From Selaginella moellendorffii (Eukaryota > Streptophyta > Lycopodiopsida > Selaginellales > Selaginellaceae), in NCBI RefSeq assembly GCF_000143415.4, contig NW_003314297.1:124001-188000 (forward strand): DNA of 64,000 bases, written 5' to 3'. Shown here piece by piece: positions 24,400 through 35,074 of the stretch (position 1 is its first letter; every line of letters starts with the position of its first letter). The position numbers and the translations under genes are program-made. The notes below the pieces were generated by a model that saw only the letters and a list, made by a program, of their open reading frames with translations, searched no databases and was not told the origin of the DNA.

Positions 24400-24957
24400 T
24401 GTAGCGCATGTGATCATGGGATGAGATTTGGATATATTGTCACCGTGGATCCTTGGAACCTTGGGGGATAAATGGGGATAAAATAACCACTAAGGGCTCT
24501 TTCATCAAGCAATTGCCCCTTTTCCAGTTGGCTTAAGGGGAGAGAGATAATGTGTGCTACAGTTGGTATCGGAGCAAATGGCACGGGTTCGATTCCCATT
24601 GATTAGTGGCTACTTAAAATATAATATACCCTTGAGCAAGGTATATTCCTACCCCTAAATTTGAAATCGTACGTATTGGGCATCCATGCGTACGTCCTTC
24701 CTCTTGTGTGGAGTATCCACGGACCGTGGTTCCAAGAGTAGGGGTTGCTAGTCAATAGTCAATGAGGACATTGACATCTCTGAAGGGGGGGTGAGTGTAG
24801 CGCATGTGATCATGGGATGAGATTTGGATATACTGTCACCGTGGATCCTTGGAACCTTGGGGGATAAATGGGGATAAAATAACCACTAAGGGCTCTCTCA
24901 TCAAGCAATTGCCCCTTTTCCAGTTGGCTTAAGGGGAGAGAAATAAGGTGTGCTACA
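24400..24957. mobile_element. TRIM-type miniature LTR retroelement, complete
   Basis: Two 162-bp direct repeats, 24400-24561 and 24796-24957, begin TGTAGCGCATG and end GCTACA (TG...CA termini) and differ at only about four positions. The element is flanked by a perfect 5-bp target-site duplication, CCAAG at 24395-24399 and 24958-24962. Two bases after the left LTR lies TGGTATCGGAGC (24564-24575), an 11 of 12 match to the primer site for initiator tRNA-Met. A purine tract (GAAGGGGGGG region, about 24782-24795) abuts the right LTR. The 234-bp interior has no coding capacity. Size, LTRs, primer site and TSD together fit a terminal-repeat retrotransposon in miniature, which depends on enzymes from other elements. 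It sits inside or at the end of the decayed Helitron, so it is younger than that element. The similarity of its LTRs implies fairly recent insertion. Confidence 0.93.
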
Positions 24958-25145
24958 CCAAGGCACACCAATCAATACTAGCTTTGTTGTGGCCTTTGTT
25001 GTGGCATGCACTTGAAACTCACAATTGCAAGTCAATGGTGGCTAAGTAGGTAACTTTGTGGAATCATAGTTGGATTTGGAACTGTCATATATTTGTTAGT
25101 TTATTTAAGAATTTCAGCATAGACTGTATTCATAATGTAAAAGTG

Positions 25146-25394
25146 TTAATCATATGGTATAAGATTGTCTTGGAGGGGGGTTGTGAGCACTTGAACACAA
25201 AGTTGTTCAAGTGATCTACACCTTGAGAGAGCAATATAAAGTTGATTATGTGTGAAAATAGATTGGGGGAGGTAAATGCTAACATGGTTGAAAGTTTGGC
25301 CTTGAGTGCAACTCTTATTGCAGTATAATGGTTTCCAGCTCATCCCAAAAACCTCTCTAGCAAGCTGTGAAGCAAATAGCAACACTTGCACCAA
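25146..25394 (-). pseudogene. Helitron helicase C-terminal fragment, inverted
   Basis: The minus strand encodes TQGQTFNHVSIYLPQSIF followed by HNQLYIALSRCRSLEQL, which matches the C-terminal helicase motif region (SQGQT...GIYLP...GQLYVALSR) of Helitron PIF1-like helicases. The plus-strand Helitron at 20.3-24.3 kb ends just before this same motif, at YYLTISKTRKQQ. So this is either the missing end of that element, inverted, or a piece of a second element in opposite orientation. The two overlap slightly at the motif (TISK versus CNKS), which favours a second copy. Confidence 0.75.
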
Positions 25395-25718
25395 AGATGG
25401 GCTTGGAAGTATTCTTTGGGCTCTTTGTGTTCAAAATGGAGGAATGCAACTCAACAGTGATTTAATCTTAACTTATGTAATGCTCATGGGTAGAGTTCAT
25501 AAATTCCAGCATAGGAAATTTGGATTTGAGGAGTTTAGACAACATTTATAAAATAGTAATGCACATTTGGTCAAGAGAATGTCTTTCAAATGTGGAGTTG
25601 ATCAAACAGTAAACATAGCTAAACTTAGCAAACCTCTTGAAATGGCATCAAATTTGCCAACCACCTAGCAATTGCTAGTAACAGTCATAAAAACAAATTA
25701 AAGAATGTTAGGGCGGAA

Positions 25719-28130
25719 ATGGATTTACTCGCCCCGACTACGAGCGTTCGGCGCGTCTTTGTGCATCCCGCGAGGACGGTGGTTCCACAGGACGTGCCCA
25801 TCTCCGCCAATGTGTGCGAGGTGCCATCTCGTATCACAGATCAGAGCTCTTTATGGGTTTGGCTCAAGAATCTCCATCCCGATGTGGAGTCGATCTACAG
25901 AGCAGGATCGGCCATGTGGGTTGAAGTTAATGAAGTGTCCACCAGTCCTTTGCCGCCCTCGTTCACATTGCATGTCCGCAGAGCACCGCCAGGTATTCGT
26001 GTAGAATTTGGATGTAGCTTGATGCTTACTCTGCTTGTTACTCAGCTCCATCAAGTCCATTGAGCTCAACTCTTGCCAGCATTTGCCGAGATGCGGTAGC
26101 AATGGCTACCGAGTTGATAAGCTCTTATGGTGTTCATGGACAACATGAGGCTCTTACACTCCAGGCTCTCTCCGACCCTACTAAAGAGAGCATCATCACG
26201 ACCATGGAGAGCGCGGAAACGGTGGCAGTGATGGGCCGACAGTGCATCAGCTCACTTATCACTTTTATCCGGGACTCGACCGTCAGGCGCTCTAAGTTTA
26301 ACTTCGTGCTCGGATCAGCATCGTCTGGAAAGACTTACAGCGTCCGTGCTGCGTCCCTGTTCCTCTTTCTGGAGTTTGTTTCCTCGGCACACGGAAGGCT
26401 GATGCACGTCAACGGGGAGGAATTTTCGAATTATCCAGCTTTGACGCTCATCCGCTCGCTTGCCTTGGGTTATCACGACAGCAATGCCGCTCACTACTAC
26501 ATTCAGAACCTCAAGGATGACAAAGATGCCAATCAGGTGATCAAGATCATGCAGAAGATAGTTCGGGGTGATAACAATAGAAGGCTTTATCTGGTGCTGG
26601 ACGGTGGTCCTGAGATCTCTGCCGAGCATGCGGTTTTACTCCGGAGTATTGCTACTTTTGGTGCTGTAGTCTTGTGCGGGAAGTGGCAAGAGTTTCTGAA
26701 GGTGCAAGATCGCTCACTTTTCATCAACGGCGGATTCAACGTAAGCTCGATCTTCATGCTATGTTGCCTGTACTAAACTCTATCTGCTTGATTTAGGAGG
26801 TTGAAATAACAAACTACTTGGCATTCGTGAAGGCCGACGCTAATACTACAAAAGAAAGTATTTGGTGGAAGACTGGCTGGGTTCCGGGATTGGTTGCCAC
26901 CAGGAGCGATCGGAAGTACCATGAGACTCTTAAAGGGTACATCCGGAATCTACCTTCGGAAGATTGGCCCCGTTTCTCCAAGCTCATCTCGAAAGGAATT
27001 CTTGAGGATGATGGCGATGACGACATTTTTGCAGAGCAAGCCACCGGGCTGTTCTACAGGGGTGCTGACGGAATAGCGAGATGTCTCTCAGAGCAGCTTC
27101 GTTCCTACGCAGCAAACCAGTTCATGCTCGTGGCAAGTCTAGTGGATAAGGAGCAGATCGATGAGCAGATTCGGCTGTGGACATCAGTTATCCAAAGCGA
27201 TCCCGGTATTTGCTCACGAATTGGTCTGAACATAGAGCAGGCATGCATTCTTGTGGCCCGATACAAGCAACCCGTCATAGAGTATGACCAAGATGCTTCT
27301 GTGACCATAACTCCGGCAGCAGTCCGCCAATTTCGTGGGAGCTTTACAATGGCGATGACCAAAGGGATCTCCGTTGCGACGCTTTTTCTTCCTATTCATG
27401 GGACTGAGAAAGGACTCGATTGTTACTATGTTGCATATTCGCACTTCGTAGTCATCCAGTTTGCAACAGGGGCTCGAGCGATTGAGGATCACAACCATAT
27501 CAGGCCGAGAGCACGGGAATTGTTCGTCTCAGATGACAAGTCGAGGTCGCACGTCCTGGCGTGGGTGGTATACTGCACGAGTCATTGGTTTGAGACAAGG
27601 AAGCTTGATGTGGCGGGAGGTGTCTACCATGAGGTCTATCTTAACTTCGGGTGCTTTGACAAGATCTTAGCCTGTATCGACGAGAAGCTGGAGAAGCTGC
27701 GGGATGGGAAGTACGGTGGAGAGGTAATCAGCTTTCGCTTGCAGTTTTATATTATCTCATTTATTTATCTAATGCAGGCAAATCCTAGATGCTGTGTTTG
27801 TAATAATCAGGAGACTGTTGAGGACGCGCTGTGGGTGCAGTGTGAAAACTGTGAATGCTGGTATCATCAGGCTTGCGAGGATTTGAAGGTCCATTGCCAA
27901 GGTTGCTTGGAAGTTGCTCGGAAGAAGGAAGCCAAGAAGGCAGCCAAAGCCCAAAAGGAGCAGGCTCGAAAAGCAGAGGAAGTCCTAAGGGCAACTGTTG
28001 CAGCGGAGGTACAGGAGGTGGAAGTGCATGCAAGGGACAGCAGAGGTCAGTTTCATAAATTGGCATGCTCACTCCTGAAGTTCTTTTTGCTTTTGCAGCC
28101 AAGAGGAGGCGAAAAAATGCAAGCTCGTAA
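25719..28130 (+). CDS. P-loop NTPase with PHD-like finger, Crinkler/RHS-like architecture
   Basis: Five exons (25719-25992, 26046-26740, 26797-27723, 27778-28045, 28099-28130) join in phase across 53-56-nt introns, giving 731 aa. Visible features: an N-terminal module of about 90 aa with RRVFVHPARTVVPQDVPI and LWVWLKNLHPDVESIYRAG; a P-loop VLGSASSGKT at about 190-200; a likely Walker B RRLYLVLDGG; a long region of unknown fold; then, in exon 4, a Cys/His finger CCVCNN...WVQCENCECWYHQAC...CQGC (PHD C4HC3 spacing); a Lys/Ala/Glu-rich coiled stretch; and a basic tail AKRRRKNASS that could be a nuclear signal. A ubiquitin-like or header module plus NTPase is reminiscent of Crinkler/RHS-type proteins, which are widespread in eukaryotes and linked to conflict or selfish elements. 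That assignment is inference, not a clear motif match. It lies alone between two transposon-rich blocks and has normal gene composition, so it appears maintained. Confidence 0.75.
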
Positions 28131-28139
28131 AATGCAATA

Positions 28140-29110
28140 AGGAAATGGTTTGTAGCCGGCAGGACTGTTGCCAGGGGTCTCTGTTCTGATGCTAAACTCG
28201 ATAAGAGACAGATTATAAAAGCGTTAGCATTTTGACCACGCTCTCCTCTCTGTACACTGGGAACAAAAAATGCATCCGCTTTGCTAAAGATTGATCGCAG
28301 CAGTGTGTCTCTAAGACACCTTAGCATAGCAGCATTACAGCACATCTGTGAGAGGTGGGCGACCAGATGATGTCGTAGGAACTCACTCAACACAAGAAGC
28401 GACCATTCAGATTTTTTTTTTCAGCTTACCTCGTCACTGCTATTGCTGGCCTCCAGGATCTTGTTTGACTTTTAACACTCCCACAAACTTCCTCTCATCT
28501 AAGCTTTAGGAATGCTAGTATGATTTAAGAACCTGCCTTTCCCGAGCTTCAAAGTGCTCCATGCATGACTGGGCAAAAGGTACCCTAAAAAGAGTTTCAA
28601 GGTTAGAGCATATTTGCTACTTTAGTATATTATTTTTATATAAGTTAAAATATAGTTGTGTAATATATAAATATAAAATGCTACTTTAGTATCTTGGATG
28701 ATTGAAGGTTTACAGTTGATGGAGATTGATGAGTCTGATGTGCCTTTATATCCATAGTAAACAATCCATTGAGTATGTACAGACACGTCTCACATCAATC
28801 CAAACATATGAGAGCACTGGCATTCAAGAAAACCAACATGATAATTGCGCACTCGCCCAAGCCCTAAAAAAAATTCCTCACTTAATATCTCTGCCGCAAT
28901 CAAAGGCGGCAGCCCTAGTGGCCTTGTAGAAATGAGCTCCATCGTTGTTCTCTTGCTCCAGTTTTTTTTAAATAATAAATACAACTATCAAGAATAAGTA
29001 AGAATATTCCTTAAAACCTAAATGTATATTCTTGTGAGGTGCTTCTTTAACTCCAGATGTCCTCAATTGTAATGTTATTTTTTGTCATCTCTGGTTAAAT
29101 TTGGTCACCT
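28140..29110. other. AT-rich flank, no gene seen
   Basis: 3' flank of the NTPase gene running into AT-rich DNA from about 28500. The stretch 28985-29037 resembles 19077-19118 (shared words around AACTATCAAGAA and TATATTCTTGTGAG), suggesting a dispersed repeat family. Confidence 0.5.
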
Positions 29111-29114
29111 ATAA

Positions 29115-29700
29115 TTGTCTGAACGCTCCTGGATCAAGCTCCAAGTCATGACTTCCATCCTTGCTGGATCGGGAATGACATTCATCCCAGTAAGTTTTTG
29201 CCATATTTCTGGTCTTGTTCTTATGTGACGAGTCGAGAAGCTCCAGGGATGTTGTCAGTGTCTCGGGGCTCTTATTGTTGCCGAGCAAGGGTTTGACGTA
29301 TCACTGGTCCTTGATCAGAGGCCTGCTGATCTCATGTGCCATCTCATGACGTTGGGATTGCGCTGGCAAGCAGTGTGGGGTTTGATTATTTTCAAATTCT
29401 TTGGCAGGAGATTCTAGCGTAAGAGTGGGCTTCGTCGCAGCATTCTACGGCACCAAGGATTGGGCCTGTGGCGCACCATCCTAATGCTGTTCTTGTCCTA
29501 GAAAACACCATTTTTTTGGCCTTCAGTGATCCTCCGAGCTGGAACAGCACAAGCGGGCCATCAGATCGTCCCAGTTTTCGATCCAGGCAAGGGCAGCTGC
29601 AAGAAGCTTCCGGTGATGGATGGCAAGCCATCCTGGAGGGATTTAGCATGGACGAAGCGGGTCGTGGTGGATAGTATAGGCAGAGATTTTCTTGCATGCT
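29115..29700 (+). pseudogene. F-box-like gene fragment, decayed copy of the 6-kb locus
   Basis: 29120-29360 matches the reverse complement of 5880-6105, and 29380-29700 matches 6168-6545 in direct orientation, including the start of the F-box-associated unit (GFVAAFYGTKD) and GRDFL. Deletions, frameshifts and stops disable it. Many differences from the 6-kb copy are CG to TG or CA changes. Confidence 0.75.
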
Positions 29701-31740
29701 TTCTTAGCCACTCACCAAATGTCTATTGTAGTTGTAAACATTATTTTGTTGTATACCTTAAGTAAAATTATTCTAAAATCCTGGTAAGATCCATTTTGCT
29801 CCAGGGAATTCATCTTTTATAAGTGTTTTTATTAAGGTGTTATCGATGAAACCTGTTAATTGTGAAGTTACAATTCTTTGGACTAAAAGTATAGATAAGA
29901 TATACAGTACGAGGTTATTTGTGCAAACAACATTATATGCCATTAGAATAAGTTAATTTGAAGCGAGATGGATTTTGAATGGTAATCTAACTTATTTGTC
30001 ATATTTTTGTAATGCTGTCAGTTCTGCAGGAGTCAATTGTAAATTGTGGGAGTGTCTCTTCTTTTATTCCAGCAAACAAAACTGCTTGAGCATGGTGTGG
30101 GGGTATTATCAAGAATTAATTTATGTGCTTGTGGTCCATTGATGATAATAAGATCATTGATATATTAACTATTCAATATCATGGTATGCCATCTTTAAGT
30201 TGCATGATATTCATAGTTAAAGAGAAATATAGTTAAAGAGAAATAAATTACACTAGGCTAGTGAATAAAAGAACCTCATTGGAATACTTACTATATATTT
30301 CTATATACAGGTGCCAAGATTTTTTCTAGTAGATTCAGTGTAAATTCTTAGTTGAAATCACTAAACAGAATGCCTTTGTTTTGATTATGCTATTCCAAGG
30401 AACTGCAATGTGTTTGAACTTTGATACGTATCCATGTTTTTTGTGTTAGTAAGCACACTCTACCAGCTTTACCACCAGAGAATACAAGGCTTTAATTTGG
30501 AAAATCAAGTGGGACTTCGGAATACTTAACTTAGACTTCCTCTTGGTTACTTGAATGTGTAAATGTATTGAACATTTCTTTGTAATTATTGAGGCCTCCA
30601 ACCCCAAAACTCCGCCAATGAGATTTGAACTCAAGACTTGCTTTATACATAGATTAGGTTTTTAGATTAGTTTCGGGTTGGAAAAAATTAGTTTTAAGAG
30701 TTTATATAAAAGTAGGGTTTGAAGACTTCAAAATGTTTAACACAAATTTAGCTTTTATTTTAGTATTTTATAAATAGTTTTGACGTCTAATCCTCTTCTT
30801 TAACTGTAGTTAATTTTTGATACTCTTGCAGAAGTTATATAAAGTATTAGAGTAATCTAATATAACACTTCATTTGTAGCTCTAAAAAATTATTTAACAC
30901 AAAAAATAGCTTTTTGGTTTAAAGATAAAGATTGGTATACCAATGAAGTTTAATAGTATGTGGTTTGAGTTTTATAATTTTCTTAGTCAAATCAAAATTG
31001 AATCACTAATACACTTTAACACAATATATCTATGAGAAAGTTTTCACTTTTCCCTTCTACAAATGCACTAAGGTGTTTCATCATTCATTTGACATAAAAA
31101 TCACTTGCATAAAGATAAAACCTCCTATTTTATATTCCTAGAATTGATGGTGCTCATTGGTAAACTTTTCCACCCTATCTTGAGTTACCTACAAAATTTG
31201 TTTTCACACCATTAGAATCTCATCAAGTTATATGATTAAATCAATTATGTCTAATCAAGTTTGTTTTAAACATCCTTACTTAAATGGAATTTTAACTTCA
31301 ATATTATTTTGAGATGCCTTCCAAATATGGAAAAGGAAAGATTTAGTTTGGTTATATTGGCTATTATTGTAGGCAAATTACAATAATGGAAATATATCCT
31401 TCACTAACTAATTCACACATTTAGTCTATTTATCTAAGGATGATTTTCACTCAAGAGCTTCAAAATCATTTGTATAGCCTTGCAGAACTTTTTAAAATCC
31501 ACTAATGAACTTTGAGTCTCAATCACTGATAATGTCATTTGGCAAACCAAAATTAGAAAATAACTTCTCTAAATAAATCATAGCTAAGTCTTCTAAAGAA
31601 CCAACAATTGCCTATACTTTGCTAAAATTTATTATAATTTACATTTGCTCCTTTTGCCTTTGTATTCATAATAAACAAATGATAAAGTATATAGAGATAT
31701 TACACCAACACTCTAAGGAATATGTAAAAGTTATAAAAGT
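29700..31740. other. AT-rich intergenic, nothing recognised
   Basis: No open frame beyond about 60 codons and no domain, terminal repeat or RNA gene visible. Probably decayed repeats. Confidence 0.5.
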
Positions 31741-32014
31741 TCTAAGACACCTCAAGCTCCTCCAGCGCAAGGGGCAGAAGAGGAGCATGGTCATCAACTC
31801 AATGCTGTTTGAGCCCAGTTGCAGCACTTGGATGAGCTTGTTGGCTGACTGTGAGAGGCACTTGAAGGTGGAGTTGGGCAAAAAAGCTGCAGATTAAGTT
31901 TTTAAGATGGAACCAAAGAATGCATTAGCTTACTTGATGTTTGGGAAGATCTACATCAAGCTCCTCCAGCTCAAGAAGCTTATGGAGGACAGGGGTCTCA
32001 AGAGGCGCTGAGTG
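31741..32014 (+). pseudogene. PPR protein C-terminal fragment
   Basis: The plus strand encodes NSMLFEPSCSTWMSLLADC and then, after an in-frame TAA, FKMEPKNALAYLMFGKIYIK and LMEDRGLKRR. This is the E-domain end of PLS-class pentatricopeptide-repeat proteins (W..LL..CR.H..VELGK.AA, MEP.NA.AYV.LSNIY, R.LM.DRG.K). The match stops abruptly on both sides, and AT-rich DNA replaces the repeats upstream. A (GTA)n and (CCA)n simple-repeat tract follows at about 31989-32070. It is a dead fragment. Confidence 0.7.
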
Positions 32015-32890
32015 GTAGTAGTAGTAGTAATAGTAGTAATCTTCCTCCCTCCACCACCACCACCACAACAGACTATTGCTATTCTTCCTTGTATGATAGC
32101 AAGAAAGATCCATTGACTTTGAGACCTCCTTAACTATGAAGCTGGAAGAACCGTTTTACGAGTGAACTCGATCGAGAAGCGTAAGCTTTTAGTTGAAAGA
32201 ACTGAAATGTATATAGCAAAAACTCAACCTTCTTTGTGTACAGTTACAACTCCTTATTTTGGAAGAATGCTTCTACTTTATGAATTATAATAACTCTTAA
32301 TTTGAAGGTGTTATATTGTGTTGATTGCAAATATGTAACAATAAAATTGAAGCTTGCAACTTAAAATGGCAAGCCTAATGTAAATAAAATTGATGCAATT
32401 AAGTGTATCTTGGTTTTGCTTGCTTCCCGAGAACTTAAAGAAGTTAGTTTATGTGTATAGCAACACAAGAGTGGTGAATCATGTTGAAAGTGAAGGAATG
32501 AAATTCCTAGAAATCAATTTTGACACAATTGTCATCGAACCACAATGTATGAAAATTGTTAACATGTAAACTAAACTTCAATCTCTTGATATAAAAAATT
32601 TAGAGATGCAAGTCAAACAAGATCTTCTAAATAAGGATGTAAGGATTGTGTGAAACATAAATTCCTAAGCCCTAAAGTGGAGCCAAAAGTGTGCCATATG
32701 ATAGTGGTCAAAGCTTGAGTTTAACAAGTGTAACATATCTAGATAAAAAACTTTGACTCGAAAAGTCAAAAGCAAAAATGGAAATTCTAACAAAATTCTC
32801 AAGAAACAAATATGAAGCTATTAATGAATGAGTCTCTAGAAAGGGACACAAGAAGGATTGACACATGTGAACTGCCATGACATATAGAAC

Positions 32891-33960
32891 TGTTGGGACC
32901 GAATCTGAGATAGAGTCCAAGATGGATCTAAGATTGAGTTTGAGATAAAGTTCAAGACAAAGTTTAAGACCAGGTCTAAATATTAATATAAATTGTGGGG
33001 TGAAAACCCAAAGCGATCGTCCCCTAAGGGGGTTTTAAAAGTATAGTAGGGAGAGTGTGGGGGTTAAACTTCAGTAGAACCAATTTGGCGAAGAAAGGCT
33101 ATTATGACTCAAGAAGGCTACACCCACGTTGTGGGTGACAATATAACTATTAAAGAGTTTAAGGCTAGAGTAAACATAAATAGACAAATGGGATAACATA
33201 ATAAAGTGTTCAAAAGTTGGGTTTAGCTCCCCTAAGAGATCGTGTGGTCAATGCTTTTAATTCAAGAGTGGGTGGCACTATCTACTTGGATACCTAGTGT
33301 GGCTTATCAAAACCTCACTCTAGCCATATAGCTAGAGCACTTAAAGGTAAAAGGTGGGGGGAGTACTCACAAGGCATATGTAAGGCTGTAGTGTTTCAAA
33401 ATCTTATTCTAAAGTCCTGGACTGTGGAAAAAAAAAAGAGTAGTTCTCTTAGGTAGTGACTAAGGACATAATCATATGGTAAGGAAGTCTCAAAGGTCAA
33501 TGGGATTTAATAGTCATGCTTTTAGGCCTTGACTTAAGGGTGATGTTAACGAGCATAACAATGGATGGAGAGGGATTTGGTAGAGACTAAAGAAGAGATA
33601 TTGTTGAAAGGTGTTCCCCATATCTCTAAGCATCCTAAGGATGTTAAGGTGTGGTCATGGTATGACCACTTATAGGCAGATAACCCAATCTTTAAGAGAC
33701 AAGGCTGTGGTATGTTACTAATGAGATAAAGGTGAATGAACATAGCCTTAATGTAAAGATTGATGTAAGTAACTAAAGGGAATAACTTGAAAAATGATCT
33801 ATAGGGTTCAAATATAAAAAGAAAAGGTTCATGATAAAAAATGCACCCCTTTTTCAATCTTTAAAATATTTAAGGTTAAGTGTCCTTGTGTTTGAATAAT
33901 ACTAAGTTGGGTGACTTCCAAAGAAGTCCAAATTCAGGAGTTTACATTTGGTATCAGAGC
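32891..33960 (+). mobile_element. LTR with tRNA-iMet primer-binding site (truncated LTR retroelement)
   Basis: A TG...CA-bounded segment from about 32891 (TGTTGGGACC) to 33946 (TTTACA) is followed after two bases by TGGTATCAGAGC at 33949-33960, a perfect 12 of 12 match to the complement of the plant initiator tRNA-Met 3' end. That is the standard primer site just inside a 5' LTR, so the plus strand is the element's sense strand. The left boundary is inferred only from the TG dinucleotide; I see no matching 3' LTR in this window, so TSDs cannot be tested. The sequence downstream to about 35060 has no gag or pol frame, which fits a large non-coding derivative or a decayed element. Confidence 0.65.
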
Positions 33961-35070
33961 AATCTTGGGTTCAACTCTGTTAGTTGGCTAGGGAAATCTC
34001 ACCACATGTAAAATTGACATCTAGCAAATTCTATTTGCCTCTAGCTGGGCTTGACCCAAGGGGTAGCATCTTGATTTTAAAAGTATAATAAGGATAATGA
34101 GGTCTAGGAGAAAAAATTCTCTAATGGTGCTTCTAAACTAGCTTGAGGTTGGGATTGAGAGTTAGGGGCCTTGGGTGGGAGTGAACACAAATTCAAGCAA
34201 TGTTAAAGAGGCCACCAAGTGCTTAAGAGCAACTCCCACTCCAAGAAGGAAAATTGATTGTGGTGCTTTCTTGGTCCTCACTCCTTTTTATGGATTTAAG
34301 CCTTCCCTTTGGGATGAAAGTAGGGGAATAAAAGTATTTATATTGGGTTGTTAGGCTATGGTGTTTCCCCTTGGGGTCATGAAGTAAGAGATGCATATAA
34401 TGCTTGGGCTTTAAAGGGTCTTATGATTAAATCTTGTTGTACCAAGGGATGTTAAAAATCTAAAGGCTTGGTGTGCTTAAATGCTTATGCCTATAAGGAA
34501 TGTAACCGAATTTTAAGTTTAATCTAACCTGGAAAAGAGGATTAGGAGAGAATTTAGGAATTCATAAATGGATAGTTAACACTCTATTACTTGTGTAGTG
34601 AGTAGCTAAAACTAAGTAGAACCAAGTAGGAATTGGTGCAATAGGCAGGAACCTTGGCAAAGAAATTTAATTAAGGCTAGCTTGGATAGACGAGGTAAGT
34701 TGGCAAATTGGAAATGAAAAATTTGTGGCTTACAATTGATATATTAGTAGTATTTTTGAATGTCTATAAGTGAATTGGACATGTGAAGCACTTGGACCAA
34801 GTGCAAAGGCAAAATAGCATAAATGTTATTCACAAAGCTAGCAAGTCCCCAAGTTGGGAATAGAACTTATGGAGATTGTGAATGAGACTTCTCCAAGTCG
34901 TCAAAGGTATGGTTAAATGACTATAATATAATGGAAAAATTAGTCATTTACAAATTGTTGGAAGATGCCAGAAATCTCAAGGAAGTTGCCAAAGATGTTG
35001 AAGAAGATATAATTTCTAATGCTTTAGTTTTTTTACTTTTAGTAGTTTGGTTTTTTTTTTTAAAAAAATT
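33961..35070. other. Presumed interior of the LTR element, non-coding
   Basis: AT-rich, stops in all frames. Scattered words resemble the adjoining LTR (TTTTAAAAGTATA, AGAACCAA), hinting at internal duplication. No protein motif is recognised. Confidence 0.4.
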
Positions 35071-35074
35071 TAAT

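Noticed and set aside
24414-24599. 61-codon minus-strand frame at 24.5 kb
   Set aside because: Lies in the TRIM LTR and primer-site region; the repeat structure explains it.
24400-24957. CRISPR-like direct repeats
   Set aside because: Only two 162-bp copies with LTR signatures and a TSD; this is a retroelement.
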